Positions 13,320 through 25,009 of a stretch of 64,000 nt of DNA are shown piece after piece. A program made the translations under genes and the position numbers. The DNA is from Phoronis australis. Lineage: Eukaryota; Phoronida; Phoronidae. Location: assembly GCA_002633005.1 (NCBI GenBank), contig NMRA01000050.1:984637-1048636 (forward strand), in the 5' to 3' direction. The first letter of the stretch is position 1. Each line of letters opens with the position of its first letter. The notes under the pieces are model-generated. The model was given only the letters and a program-made list of their open reading frames with translations, did no database searches and was not told where the DNA came from.

Positions 13320-16300
13320 TGTGTGTGTGTGTGTACGTGTGTGTGTACGTGTGTGTGTNCAAATATTCTTCGATCGGATCTCAAAAACGCTGTTGGAGTT
13401 TTCTTGAATATCGTTTCGTTTCCGTTGAAAGTCCTATTTTTGATAGATCTTCATGCAAAAGTGGAAATTTTAAAAAACAATTCCTAGCATTTTTTGGATA
13501 ATGGTTCATAAACGATGGTATCTGAACGTTTCGTACGAATGTGTTCAGCCATTTCTGATGTTCCAGAGTTTGCCAAATTTGGGCATTTTTTATGAGTCCT
13601 ACCCTGGCATAACCTCAAGCTAGTAATTAAACGTTATGGGATATGCGATTTGAACCACTGTTAGATTTTTTGCTTAGTACCTTGAACGAAATTGTGATCG
13701 TATTTCAGTGTGTAATGCGTCTAAGCTGGCGGGTGGCAAGTTCCTGCCTTGGGAGTATCGCGATAACGACGGTCTTATCCTACCCTATTCTCCACGTCAC
13801 GTGTTTGTTCACGACGGTATCCTTCCACCGGACAGCGGACCTGTTGAGGCGGAGGAGGTTGATGCTATAATGAAATCGTGCTACTGTGAACAGGATAAAG
13901 GCAAAGGTGAATTAAATCTGTTTTGACTTTTGATGTAGGCCTACTGCAACTATGTAGGAACAGAAGGAGATTAGAAATACAACAAAAGACTGGTAAATTC
14001 GTTAATCGTCTAAGAATCTGATGTGCCGCCACCTGTATCTGTTTTTACAGGTTTGCTTAATAAAAGCATGATTGATTGTGGTCTTTATGAGAAATGATAT
14101 GCTACATTTTTCGATGTACATTATTTCAAAAGTCACCTGATATAAACTGAAGTGGCACTGGGTTATTTTACCGAGCTTCATCGTTGGCTGTACGTCGACA
14201 CGGGGTGTGCTTGTGTGTGCGGGTGTATTTTCGTGTTGGTTCGCGTGTGCTAGGGGAGATGCTTACCGCGAGTCAAATCGCACCACTTGCCTTAATCAAC
14301 TAACACATAGAAATGTTAACTGTCCACAGTTTGTCATGCCACTGCATGTATGTTACAAAAATACCTTAGGTACGTTTGTATAGTCCAAGGTGATGACATC
14401 CGGCGCTTTTCCTGATCCAGTTATGCTAATATTTGAATATTTGGTCTAACATGAAAAAATGTATTTCGACCTCTGAGGTAGTCTGGAGTGTCAAATGTCT
14501 TGGATGTGGCTATGGGTTTCATGTTTCAGCAATTTCCGTTTATGTCTCATGTTTTACTGTTTAGGACGTCTTAGGTTTGGACGGAAGACTGCGAGAGCGA
14601 AGCCCAGCCACACTTACACTCGACTTGGAGAACCATACAGGTAGATGTTGATTCTTAGTCGACTGCGTATCTTGGAAAGAACTCCGCGCAATGTCACCAT
14701 TCTCATGTAGGGATCGAGTGAAAAGAATTTAAGACATGTGTTACGGAATTCGAAAATATCGTTGCTTTAGTCACTCATACGTCTGGAATTACGGGAGCAC
14801 ACTTTTATTCGCAAATCAAACTGGAGATAACAGGCTTGCTTATTTGGTCTATCAATGAATGTTACCTGACTTATCACAATATCTAAAGTCCAAATACATA
14901 CACACTCTCGCTAGCTGTATCGCTCCTGGTGCTAGCTTCACTTACGTCATCACAGGCAAACTTGTCACCTGTGGTAAATTTCAGTGGCGTAAGTCTCGGT
15001 TTAGACTCTGTGTGATAGCAACGTAAAGTGCGACATTTTAGTGAAACAAAAACATCTAAAATTCCCGGATGGGAATTTTAACAGTAAAAGCATTCTGGGA
15101 CTGTTTTTGAAACCACGGTGTGCACGAGTGTCCACTGTTGAAGGCGTACATGTAGGCCTATGGCTGAAATTCAAACACGGCGAATATTCCAAGAACTGGA
15201 ATATAAAGAAGTGGAAACCTACCAAGAAAGTCTAAATGAATAGTAAATATTATACATCACATAATTTTAAAATTTTCCCGTCTTATTTAGGAAGGTTAAA
15301 GTTATGACTGATATCCCCTGTGAGGATCCTCCTTTGCATTATCTGGCACCCGGCCTCCTACCCGTTCTCACTAAACCTTACGAAACCTTAACAACATGTG
15401 TAAATAAGCTTCAGGAAGGCCGGTAAGGAGCATGTGCATTACATTTAGTTGGGGTTTTAGACAATTGTTATAATGTCTTCAGTTCGAAATCTAATTGATT
15501 TACGTCTCTAACTTGTGCATTAGACCTGTGGCCTGTTTCATGAAATTGACTTGAACCGTTCTTTCATTAGATGGTTGCACCTTTTGAAGTTTAAGACCAT
15601 GAATAACAATTTCATAACATAAGAAGAATTTTATAAATTTAAGAGAAAAATAAACGGTTTCTGCGACCGGTCGAAACGCAGTTTTTCAACACCAGCTGAG
15701 CACAATGTTGCTCCTGAACTGATCCCTCGCTCCACCGTTTTCTGCCATACACGTGTCCGACGAACGAACCTGTGAAATTTCTGGGCGATATTATACGGTT
15801 TTTTAGAAAGACAAAAACTAAAATATTGTCCGTCGGATACTATAGCTGCATCCTCCGAACAATCACCTTTTTCATAATACTCGTCTCAGACAATTTTTCA
15901 ACTCTTTTGGAGACCACTCCGGCTCACGGCTGGTGTAGAACAACACAAGAGCGAAGACCGGTCTTCCACCGATGACGTCACACAAAATTTTCATTAACTT
16001 TTTAAAGTTAATTTAAAATCTTTTACGTTTATTTCTTGACTACAAGTACACAAGTTGCAAAAAATGCTTAAATTATCGTACCAATTGTTGATATGAGAAT
16101 TCAAGCATTTATGACTATGGTGCTAGTTACTTATGAAACACCAAAGGGTTCGTGAACGAGTGCCTTTCTGGGGATACAAATGTGCTTAATCTAAGGGTAC
16201 TTTTGTTTTATATACGAAGGTCGTTTATTAAGTTCTCGGTCTCACCAGGTTAATTTTTTTCACACCACAGTAAAATTTCATTTTTATAATAGTGCTGCGG

Positions 16301-19300
16301 TCATGCTGAAGTAGTACGGTCAACTGCCGTTAGGTGACGTTGCTTTAAAAAAGCAGACGACAACACGTTTAGCAGCATGGAGATAACGGAGACGAGAACG
16401 TCATGAAGTATTTGGATAAAAAAGGCATGAAACCAAAAGATATTCATGAAGAGATTCGAAAAACATTCGGAACAGACTCCCCTCCCTAGCTACTCCACTG
16501 TAAAAAAGTGGTCAGCTTGTTTCAAGAGGGGTAGATAACAGAAGCGGATCCAGGATTTCGAGTTAGGGGAGGACCAGGGCACAGGAATAACCAGAAATTC
16601 GGTAGATGCGCGCGTCCAACCTAAAATGTAGGGATACAGGGGTCTCTAATTTTTGGGTTTGCGGACGACTAAAAAAACGGTAAACGTGGTTTGTTCAGGT
16701 CCTATGAATTTTTAACTACCCCCCGAGCCCNCCCCTACCTAAATCCGCCACTGGATAAAGCGTTGAAGATGACCCTCGTACAGGACGTCCCAAATCATCG
16801 AGCTCCAGTGAAAATGTGCAGAAAATTCATGCAATGGTTATGAAAGACAGTAGAATGACTGTTCAACATTTGGCAAACACTGTTGTCATCAGCAATGGGT
16901 CCGTCTCTAAAATTTTGAGTGAAGATTTGGGCATGAGTAAGGTGAGTGCACGATGGGTGCCAAGAATGTTCACTCAGGATCAGAAAATGAGCAGAATGCA
17001 AATTTCAAAGGAACTTCTAGGAAGATTCCAAGCAGATCCAGGCAAATTTTCCAGAAGAATTGTAACCCAGTATGAGACATGGATCCACTATTTTGACCCG
17101 AAATCAAAACAACAAAGTAAACTATGGAAGCACGTGCGTTCTCCAAGCCCGAGAAAGTTCAAGTTGTGTGACTCTGCGAGCAAAGTTATGGCCTCTGTGT
17201 TCTGGGACAGCGAAGGCATTCTGATGATCGACTACTTGCAACGAGGACACACTGCTACTGGGAATTACTATGCATCACTTTTGAAAAATCTCAAAAAAGC
17301 AACCAAGGAAAAGAGACGCGGGAAGTTTCGGGATGGAGTGCTGTTGCTTCAAGACAACGCACCTGCCCATACTGCCCAAGTTGCGGTGGCTGAAGCAACT
17401 ACGTGTGGCTTTGAAACATTTCCGCACCCCGCTTATTCTCCAGACCTGGCCTCGTGGACGCCAGTATGTGAGCGATGATGACGTCATGAGTGCATTGGAG
17501 GAGTATTTTGAGAGGCTCGACAAAAGTTTCTTTTACGAAGGCATTGCAAAACTGGAGCACAGATGGAAGAAATGCATTGGTGTAACGAGAGATTATATTG
17601 AAAAATAAAAGTCAAAATTAGTTGTTATCGCGTTGTTTTCTGGGTGAGGCCGAGAGCTTATTGAACGACTGTCGTGCGTCCAATTTTAGTGCACAAACGA
17701 TCTGTTTTTTATATACGCGTACTTTTGCTTAATCAACGCGTACTGTTTATCAGTCCATCAGTACTGCCACGCCCGTATTTTCGAACCTGAAAATGGCGGA
17801 AGGCTTTCTGCATCGGTTGAAGGCAACTTTTGAAGAATGTTGCAGATTCTTCTCAAGCGACTACTTGAATGATGGCACCATTAACTTCGTTGATTAAGAG
17901 CAGAACCATGATCGTTTAAGAATTAAAAATACGCTTAGATTAAGCAAAAAGTACGCAATGATTGAGCACATTTCTGCGCTCAGAAAGGCACTCGTTTATG
18001 AACCCTTTGGCGGTTCATGTTAAGAATTAAAAATACGCATAGATCAAGCAAGAGTATGCATAGATAAAGCAAAAGTACGCATAGAATAAGCAAAAATACG
18101 CGTAGATTAAGCACATGTCTAAGCGCAGAAAAGTATCCTTTGGCGCTTCATACATGCAGTTACTGAGATGACTAATATCAACTATTTCTAGACGGTGATG
18201 CAGTCGTACATGTAAGTGCTTGGCTAAGCCTTTGTCAGTAACTGAAGTGTGATCGTAAGACCACGGCCAACAAAGCTCAGTCATAAGCCTTGTGTTACTT
18301 TTTTAAAAAAAGGCCTCAAATGAGTGAACGATCCCAGGGTTACTGAGCACTTGGGGCTTACCAGAGGCCGTAGAACATTATCTACGAAAAGAAATTATCG
18401 AGGGAATCCTGCAGAAAATCGAGTACCTTTGTCACAAGCGTACATTCACAGGATGTTAGAACCGTTCGGAGAGTGCTATGCGTGAGCGGTGTCTGCGTCT
18501 TGCTCTGCTTCAACTACCGTGGGGCATAGTACTTACATGTAAGGTTCTGTGATGAAAATTGTTGCCGTGAGCATGTGGTTAGCGCGGAGCAGTGTTCTGT
18601 TCATTAGTAAACCCGACATGCTGGTGAGTGATTTGTAGCACTTCATTGCTACTCTTGGACCAATTGAAAGTTATTTCTACTCTTTAAACTTGACTTGTGT
18701 GCTGGTGACGATGCATGTTGTGTGTTGTATGGATAGTAATCACATGGAGTGTTTTCTCGTGTAGAGACTGCAACAAAGAGTGTTTGGAGACACTTCGCCA
18801 AGCGAATGAATCTTTTGTAAAACTCGTGCGATCCTGTCTCCCTACGGTTCTGAATGGTGTCACAAAAGCTATACTGAGTGAGGACGACATCACAAGCTGT
18901 CTTGCCATGGTGACACTGGGTGAACTGTGCCAGAGACATCCTATTTCACTGAAAGACAGGGTGAATTTTGATAACATTATTGGACTTATTGGATTGTCAT
19001 TGTACAAAAAAGCTGAAACGTGGGAAATTTTAGTTAATGGAAACATGCGAAAAAATCGTAGGCTCAACTTCTGGTTCAATACTTCAGCGCTGGTGTTCTG
19101 GTGGCGGTGGTGATTTTACATTTTCAAAAAGATTTTAACAACCAGCATAAGACCATTATTAATGCTATTATGAACCGTCGAAAAGTAGCCTTTGACATCG
19201 ACATCTTGCCTTTATAACGCTAAGACATCGCTAAAAAGCGAGACTTTGCGAGATTACGCGAGATATTGCCGTGAATTTCGAATAAGACCGTGTGATTTTG

Positions 19301-22300
19301 GTTAGACTTTAGAAAGGTCCTAGCGTAGGTCCTAGCGCTACTAGTCTCATCTAATTCTTGAGAACTACAGTGCCCTTGAATTAAAAGTTAGTTTTCAGCT
19401 GAAAGAGTCGTTAAGATGGTTTACCCGGCTATTCATGAAACAACACCACGTTCGCTGCTATCGTGAGCATGGACTGTGTCTTCTTCGCCTGAGCACATGT
19501 AACATGTGCGCACCTAGCCTAAAAATGGGGGGTTCGTATTTTTGAGAATGCGGACCTTTTAATAAGATTTACGGTGAACGTTAACAACTACATGTATGAA
19601 TTGCGCATTCACCGAATTTTTGTAGTTCCTGCTGTTTTCAGTGGACTGGGTGCACGCATGATTTTGACCATCTAATTGCGAGTTTGGTCCCCCATTTAGT
19701 GGCGGATATACAGGGACATTCATAAATAGCCTCATTGGCAAAATCTTTTGCTTTCTGAAGTTTTTGGCCAACACTGCATTTTCGATAAAATCAAAGAGTA
19801 TTCCTATGCACGACTCCTGCCTATACAGCAGTGCTTAACCTGAACATTTTATATTTGTAGGATGTTGTCAGAATGTTTTCAATTTTGTTCGCGAAATTAG
19901 CTTCCACCAAACGCATGGTTCAACTGCACGTCAAAGAGACACTGTTGACATTGGCCAGCAAGGTGGAACCTGACCTTTTGGTCAACGTACTCGTGAAAAA
20001 CGGAGTTACGTTAGTATTCTTTGGGAGTTAATTAAGCAATTCTCTTCTGGAATCATGGATTGGCAGCATGTATACAAATGAACGTGTCGTAGTGGTTGAA
20101 CAACAGCAAACAAATTTGGCAAGATGAAGTACTCTTTATACTTGCATTGTGGTCCTCCCAAAGACTTTTCCTTAGGACTGTTGCGTGCTCTCGTTTACTA
20201 TTATCTCCACAATAGTGGAAGCTTGTTGTCGGTGTTTTACGAGGAGGTGTATAAAACCGAAATGCATAAAATCGGCACACATACGTGTACATCATGTACC
20301 TATGACAGGTCCTATTAACTTCAACACATTCCATTCATATTATTTCAGACATCGTAACTCTGCCGTGAGATGCACGGCGTCTAAGCTGCTATACGACGCC
20401 ACTGCAAGGTGTGGGGGAGACAAGGTCCTTCAATGTTATCACCTTGTTAGGCTTATTTTTTTCACTGTCTTGAAAAATCTTGAAGACGACCAAAAAGAAA
20501 TCAGGTACAAATATAGAGTGCTTTGTTTATACTGCATCATACGTGTATAAAGTCCTGGTGCTCAGATTTTTTGACAAGGTCGACGTTATCTTCACTCACG
20601 GTCCGCATGGAAGTTTTCATTCAATATTTCCCAGGACTCGCAATTTGGTTCTTGGGACAAATTTCTTCTCTCATGAAATAGTTGTTTTCACTCTGACTGG
20701 AGACATGAGTAAGCAGGCGGTGTGTTCAATGTAGCGGTGGCATTGTGTTGATCTTATGTTTTAACTGCATGGGGCACACTGTTGTCCTTCAGGTTCGTGC
20801 ACTGTAAAAGCAGAATTTCAAAGGAGTACGTTCGTTCAATGTAACAGAACTTTAAAGGAAATTGGCCTTACACTGTAGCAGTGTGTGTGTTCGTAAACTG
20901 TAACAAGAGACTTGCTAAAAACTTTTTCAAGAGAAAAGAATTTGGTTAATGAAAAGACGATTTTTCTTTTAAGAGTATCTTGGATACTGACAACGTTTAT
21001 GGAGCTTGGATGGGCAAGCCTAATTAAATAATCATGCCATGTAGATGAATACAAGTGATGCAATGTAGGCGAGCATTTTCTTAAAGCCACCCAGACTCTT
21101 GCACTTTACGTGATGTTTAGACAAGCACTAGCACACAATTTGGCTTGGCAAGACCTGTCATTTGACTCAAAGGAGTCCTGTTGCACTGTATTTTCGCACT
21201 TTTTGTACATTGGTTTTCGCGCTGTTCCCGACAGAAATGGCCTGACGGCAATGGCAAAGCGGCATATGCAATCGTTCCCGGTAGAAGCTACATGTATTCC
21301 ACTAAGTGATCTTCCCTTTTTCAGTATTTTGCTTTTAATAACTAATCTATCACGTCAAATGTCTTAAATGGCAAAGAGGCTAGTCTTGAAGGTGGCCTTT
21401 ACCGCAAATTTTCCAGGCTCTGGATATTTTACAGAAATGCTGGACGACGTATGTTAGCGTTTCTCATACACCAAAAGAACGGCCTAAAGAACCTTCATCT
21501 GTTCTGTCCCGGGGAGAAACTCGACTGTGTCCTTGCAGCAATGGGAGAGAACGAAAGATGTGGCGTCCCTGTAAGTGACGACTCTTGCAGATAATTTTAC
21601 TTGTGGTTCTGAGGAAACATACTGTAATAACAGCACTCAAAGCCACACAATTATGGCTTGGAAAGACTGAGCCATACATCATATTTGAACACAAATAGGA
21701 CCCACAAATTACGGGTTTTTCAGTTACCAGTTGCTTTCTCCTCTCAGTGGTTCATGAAACTCGACTGAAGTTGGAAATAAATGACAATCCACACATACAC
21801 TCACCAGTCATGTTGATCTCTTTTCGCCAATTGTTACCTTATACTATAATTCGTTAACAGAACTCTACCAGGAACCGCTCGTCTCGCCAACCATTTTTGT
21901 TTCTCATCTGACTGAAGATTCCACATGGACTTGTGGAGAACTGCAAGTTGTAATGTTTTAAAACCTCCAACCGTTTTGTACGAAAGCCATGGCCCCATGC
22001 CCACTCCCCCATAAATCCGCTACTGCTTGCTACAAGTGTTAAGGTCAGAATGATTGGGAGTCTGTCTGACAAGGATGTATTTTTTGCAGATGTTGCCAAA
22101 AACTAACTTTTGTTTGAAACCATTAAAAGCCGTTCGCGTGGTCCGTGTTAGTTAATGTCTAGACGGCGATGCAATAACTTCGAGTGACAGTGTACAGAGG
22201 AAATAGCGCCTTTGTTTTTAGCAGTGAAGGAAGAGAGAAACGATGAAGGATGACAGAGAACGTTGAAAAGTAAAGACAGCTGAAATTACATTCAGTCAGT

Positions 22301-23097
22301 GTGTTTGTAAATTACATATTGTTTTGAATTCTCATAACTTGAAAAATACAAGAACGTTGTAGATTCAGGATCATACTGGGATTCGTTCGGTGAGTTTAGC
22401 TAAACTAAATCTAAACGACTTGGTTCAACGCAGCTTTAAATTTGCATTTTAATCTTTGCCTATTAAAAAACTTGCAAAATATAGTGAGGATCATCTAATT
22501 AGTTTTCCGTTACAAAGCAATCACATAAGCATCCTTGACAAAGTGAAATTCACAGGTTGCTAATCAACAAACTCTATTGCGGAATTATTGATCGACATCT
22601 TTTGAAAGTAGATCTATCTCGTTGCACCATGTCAGTTTTATGTTTTAAAGGAGTGTGCCACCCAAAAAACAGCCTATTTTGTATCAATTTAGATCGAGTA
22701 GTTCTACTCGATAACGGCACGTTCGGTTGCGTTACCTGACACCTGACGGCAGACAGATGTGTTGAAATTATCCAATGGCGTCATTGGTTTTACACGAATT
22801 CTGTTCAGCAGTTCACAACACGGGTTGGTGTTAGGTTATCGCTTGTATTCATCCTTTAACACAGGTAAATCATTGGTATTTGGACACACCTTAGCCCAGA
22901 AAGTTCGGCAGGCCAATTTACCAAGGTTGGAGTTTGGGGTCTGTAATTCGGAGATAAATTCGAAGTATTCTTTTGTGAAATACAGACAGGAGAACCTAGA
23001 TCTGAGTTCTAAACAAATAAAACGCTTGTTATCCCGGCCAGTGGCTCGGAACCCGATCAGGCCCGTCGCGGCCGCACTGAAGACATCACGAACATAA
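10388..23097 (+). CDS. TOG/HEAT-domain protein of the TOGARAM/CLASP type, eight exons, 432 aa
   Basis: Exons 10388-10577, 13709-13906, 14565-14640, 18765-18960, 19861-20009, 20349-20504, 21435-21570 and 22900-23097 join without a frame break (1299 nt, 432 aa plus TAA). Splice sites are canonical and phases agree at all seven joins (1,1,2,0,2,2,0). Residues about 160-355 form a TOG domain of HEAT helices: RQANESFVKLV, LAMVTLGELC, HVKETLLTLASKVEP, the intra-repeat signature HRNSAVRC, and GRRMLAFLI. This order matches the C-terminal TOG of TOGARAM1/2 (Crescerin) and CLASP. TOG domains bind tubulin; TOGARAM proteins act in ciliary microtubules. The N-terminal 155 residues are not recognised, and the protein is far shorter than vertebrate TOGARAM, with a single TOG. 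The start is the first ATG of exon 1. The last exon (basic, PIRPVAAAL) is the least certain; AATAAA follows at 23310. Introns carry LINE, mariner and MITE insertions. Confidence 0.83.
11310..12960 (+). pseudogene. Decayed non-LTR retrotransposon (reverse transcriptase), in intron 1 of the TOG gene
   Basis: Broken frames on the plus strand show reverse-transcriptase landmarks in order: AAFRKGFSIVDHI (11340-11380), VDSKAAFDSI (about 11450-11480), FLINDLQ (about 11670-11690), then FVDDLVL in place of the usual F/YADD box (about 11757-11780). These are followed by thumb-region motifs NEYKYLGLVFSS and RAAKAINRMRKM, and finally a C-terminal HNLFIEKGRHCNIARS..CTF and NEYH(F). Frameshifts and stops are frequent, so it is inactive. 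The C-terminal stretch has been amplified into the 32-bp repeat at 12720-12910. Confidence 0.85.
12720..12910. repeat. 32-bp tandem repeat, six copies, generated inside the LINE relic
   Basis: Six units of GTGTATTGAATATTCCCACT followed by ATGACCTGAGGA. The first three copies read GACCTGAGG, the fourth and fifth GACTTGAGG, and the last GATTTGAGC. The first unit continues the retroelement sequence encoding NEYH.., so the array arose by expanding part of the element. Confidence 0.93.
13142..13358. repeat. CATA/CCTA-rich tract followed by a GT microsatellite
   Basis: Imperfect (CATA)n and (CCTA)n from 13142 to about 13276 are followed by (GT)n with GTAC interruptions from 13287 to 13358. The tract ends at an N (13359), which suggests unresolved sequence. 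It lies in intron 1 of the TOG gene. Confidence 0.9.
16403..17608 (+). pseudogene. Mariner transposase pseudogene (DD34D family, catalytic residues lost)
   Basis: The frame starts at ATG 16403 (helix-turn-helix part DKKGMKPKDIHEEIRKTF). It is frameshifted, split by a MITE at 16539-16753, then open from 16757 to 17478 (EDDPRTGRPK, a second HTH SNGSVSKIL) and ends in another frame at 17608. The first catalytic Asp, normally in GDETW, is replaced: the copy reads QYETWIHYFDPKSK. The second is intact in LLQDNAPAHTA. The third is missing because a deletion joins HPAYSPDLA directly to a later region, shifting frame into RGRQYVSDDDVMSALEEYF. The protein cannot transpose DNA. Confidence 0.9.
16539..16753. 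mobile_element. 215-bp MITE nested in the mariner transposase
   Basis: The insertion begins CAGAAGCGGATCCAGGATTT and ends with the approximate inverse (…CCTAAATCCGCCACTG). It is bracketed by a 5-bp direct repeat GATAA (16534-16538 and 16754-16758). Removing the insert and one GATAA restores the mariner reading frame region FKRG.../DDPRTGRPK. It contains an N at 16731. Related ends occur near 19690 and 63160. Confidence 0.85.
19495..19712. mobile_element. MITE relative of the 16539-16753 element
   Basis: The segment contains GCGCACCTAGCCTAAAAATG, GGGTTCGTATTTTTGAGAAT, GCGGACC and ends GTGGCGGATATACAGGG, echoing blocks of the nested MITE and its terminal GTGGCGGAT. A part of it (19549-19660) also matches 27388-27440. 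It lies in intron 4 of the TOG gene. Confidence 0.45.
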
Positions 23098-23309
23098 ACC
23101 AGCCAAAGTTGGAAACTAAACTTCCAATCAAGAAAATACTATACTAGTGAGCCAAAGAAGTAGTGTGCACGTGATTATTTTGGTGGATTAGCCACGAAAC
23201 TGCAAATGTACTTACTCGTCGGGGGCCGCGAATTCAGGTTCCCCTTTGGCCACAACCGTCGGGGCAGAAGTTGCACATTGACAATCATTATTTGAATAAT
23301 GTTTATGTA

Positions 23310-23315
23310 AATAAA
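23310..23315 (+). terminator. Polyadenylation signal AATAAA of the TOG gene
   Basis: This plus-strand AATAAA lies 213 bp after the proposed stop codon at 23095-23097, a normal 3' UTR length. It supports the last exon at 22900-23097. Confidence 0.5.
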
Positions 23316-23557
23316 GATTCCCCTAACACCTGGCTGTGTGATAGAAAATCGAGTTATGGTTTCAAAACAGTTTCTGTCAGCAAACACTGAATTAGCATGC
23401 GCTCACACGGCCTCTGTGGCGGATCAATAAGTTTTACTGCACCTAAAGCCACTAACGCAGTGATTTATTCATTGCTGGCTTCTCAAATCCTTTGCACTCA
23501 CGAACACTCCAAAGGCATCACAAATTAGATCTAATGAGACAGACTTTTTTGTTTCAG

Positions 23558-23790
23558 TTTCATATTAGTATTGGCTAGGGTGAGAATAATTCATTTTGAT
23601 GAAGACTTCCCAGGTAGATCGTTAGGTTTCTCAGAATATCAGTTCCAACCAGAATACACTGATCAAGAAATATTAGAGAGGCGCCGTGAACGTGCACAGA
23701 CATTGGAGCATACGGATAATTCCAAAAACCGTCTCAATGACTTGTCATGGTGTCAGTGCGCTAACTGCACCATAATGGAAACGACTGATC
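23558..23790 (+). CDS. Exon resembling the P2X7-type intracellular C-terminal domain (truncated)
   Basis: After a strong acceptor (tttttgtttcag ending 23557), an open frame reads ...FDEDFPGRSLGFSEYQFQPE, a charged helix EILERRRERAQ, then NRLNDLSWCQCANCTIMET. The order YQFEPE ... WCxCGxC...M corresponds to the zinc-binding cytoplasmic domain shared by P2X7 receptors and many free-standing invertebrate proteins. The following paired cysteines (normally EC.CC) are absent: after METT the frame runs antisense through the THAP exon to a stop at 23931-23933. It is therefore a broken or partial copy. No start codon exon or transmembrane part was found; nothing shows an ion-channel function. Confidence 0.45.
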
Positions 23791-23810
23791 CACGTTTCTT
23801 TGTCTCCTAC

Positions 23811-24118
23811 CTGCCGAACGCAAACACACTAGGCACAGAATCTGACTTCAGCTTCGGTCGCTTTTTCTGCCCTGGCATGAGCTGTTTGGCAAGCCGGGAT
23901 TCGTCAGTGCGGGAATCACTGTCCACGAAATGACGGCTACAGACACGCCGGAGATGTTTCAGGGCCTCGTAATTGGTATGAACGCCGTACTTTTCATTTT
24001 TCACTGCCGCGAGCCACTTTCGAAGCATTTCGGGCTCTCGAGGAAATCGAAATACCGATGTACCCGCTTTCCTCGCAGCTTCATATTTCGCACACGCGGG
24101 AACGACACACCACACCAT
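23811..24118 (-). CDS. THAP-type zinc-finger protein, first exon
   Basis: Reading the minus strand, ATG at 24118 has an ideal Kozak context (GCCGCCATGG). The first 103 codons contain a complete THAP domain: C-x4-C in MVWCVVPAC, VFRFPREPEMLRKWL with the invariant Trp, C-x2-H in VCSRHF, and SVPSVF as the AVPTIF-like closing box. The exon ends at a consensus donor (GGCAG|gtaggag) after 23811 in phase 2; without splicing, the frame would stop at 23807. THAP domains bind DNA and occur in host regulators and in P-element-like transposases. Downstream exons were not found, so which kind this is stays open. Confidence 0.75.
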
Positions 24119-25009
24119 GGCGGCACTCACTCTGCAGATGAACCACTGACGTCGCTGCGGAGTTTCTCACCTTCTTCACAGGTTAACGCGACTCCTCTCC
24201 GGAAGATGTTGCCTCAGACCGATTAAGACGATAAAAAGACTAATTTAATCGGGTGGCATTGTCCTTTAAAGGCTTTACTTATATTTCCTGGTTTACTTGT
24301 TTTCTTACGTAAGTAAATGTTTTGTTTTCCTTGTGGATTTTGTGTACAGTTTAAATTTTTCTTTGATTTGTTCTTTATATGTCCCTCGTGTTTTCTATGA
24401 AATAAAGACAGTCAGGAGTTTACTTACTTTAAGCTCAAACAACGTTACTTTATATTGTGGAATTTGACCTCAGTTCTGACCCAATTCAAAGATGACGATT
24501 GCCCGCTGCATTTCATCAAATCGTAACATGGTTATGCTGTTAGGATTGTGAATTAAGTTTAGTTGATTTCAGTTATCTAAGACAAGAGGTTTCTTTGCTA
24601 ATTTCTAATTTATTGTTTGAATGGGGGTAAATTCACGTGCCAAAGTAAAATCGGAATCTCTAAAATAATCCAGAAGTTTCATAAATTTATAAGTTTTGGA
24701 AAACGACGTTATGTGGATACATACCTACTGGTATCTGTCTTACCTCACACGGATTAAACCAATTTAGGAAACCGTTTTGATGTCTTTATTTCCTTCCAAC
24801 ACGACCAAATACTTCCGTAATCAAACTTTTTTTCGAACAGCTCTTCGTTCAGTTGCTGAAATGGCAACTCGCGTATCCTCTGGCGTGAGCAGTGTAAAAA
24901 TGGCCAGTTGCCAACTTGGAAAATTGGAAGAAGGACTGTTTTAAAAAGTTTGATTACAGGAGCATTTGTTAGAGTTGGTACTTCGTCAATAGGTTTTTAC
25001 ATCTAAGGT

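Larger units (their letters stand above)
16214..17675 (+). mobile_element. Mariner transposon copy with terminal inverted repeats
   Basis: The terminal inverted repeats are about 35 bp: 16214-16249 (CGAAGGTCGTTTATTAAGTT...TCGGTCTCACC) and the inverse of 17640-17675 (CGACAGTCGTTCAATAAGCT...TCGGCCTCACCC). They enclose a mariner transposase relic. Without the nested 215-bp MITE, the copy is about 1.24 kb, typical of mariner. The TA target duplication is not clearly preserved. It is inserted in intron 3 of the TOG gene. Confidence 0.88.
16125..18015. mobile_element. Fold-back element with inverted ends, host of the mariner insertion
   Basis: The left arm at about 16130-16193 (CCAAAGGGTTCGTGAACGAG, then TGCCTTTCTG...AAATGTGCTTAATCTAAG) reappears inverted at about 17935-18013 with few changes. 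The interior repeats short units such as ACGCATAGATAAAGCAAAAG. The mariner copy at 16214-17675 sits between the arms. A related direct-orientation fragment occurs at about 27140-27280. No ORF belongs to this outer element, so it was non-autonomous. Confidence 0.6.

Noticed and set aside
15042-15235. Possible extra exon of the TOG gene (..LKFPDGNFNSKS..)
   Set aside because: Its reading frame does not agree with the phase of exon 3 (ending 14640), whereas the direct join to 18765 does.
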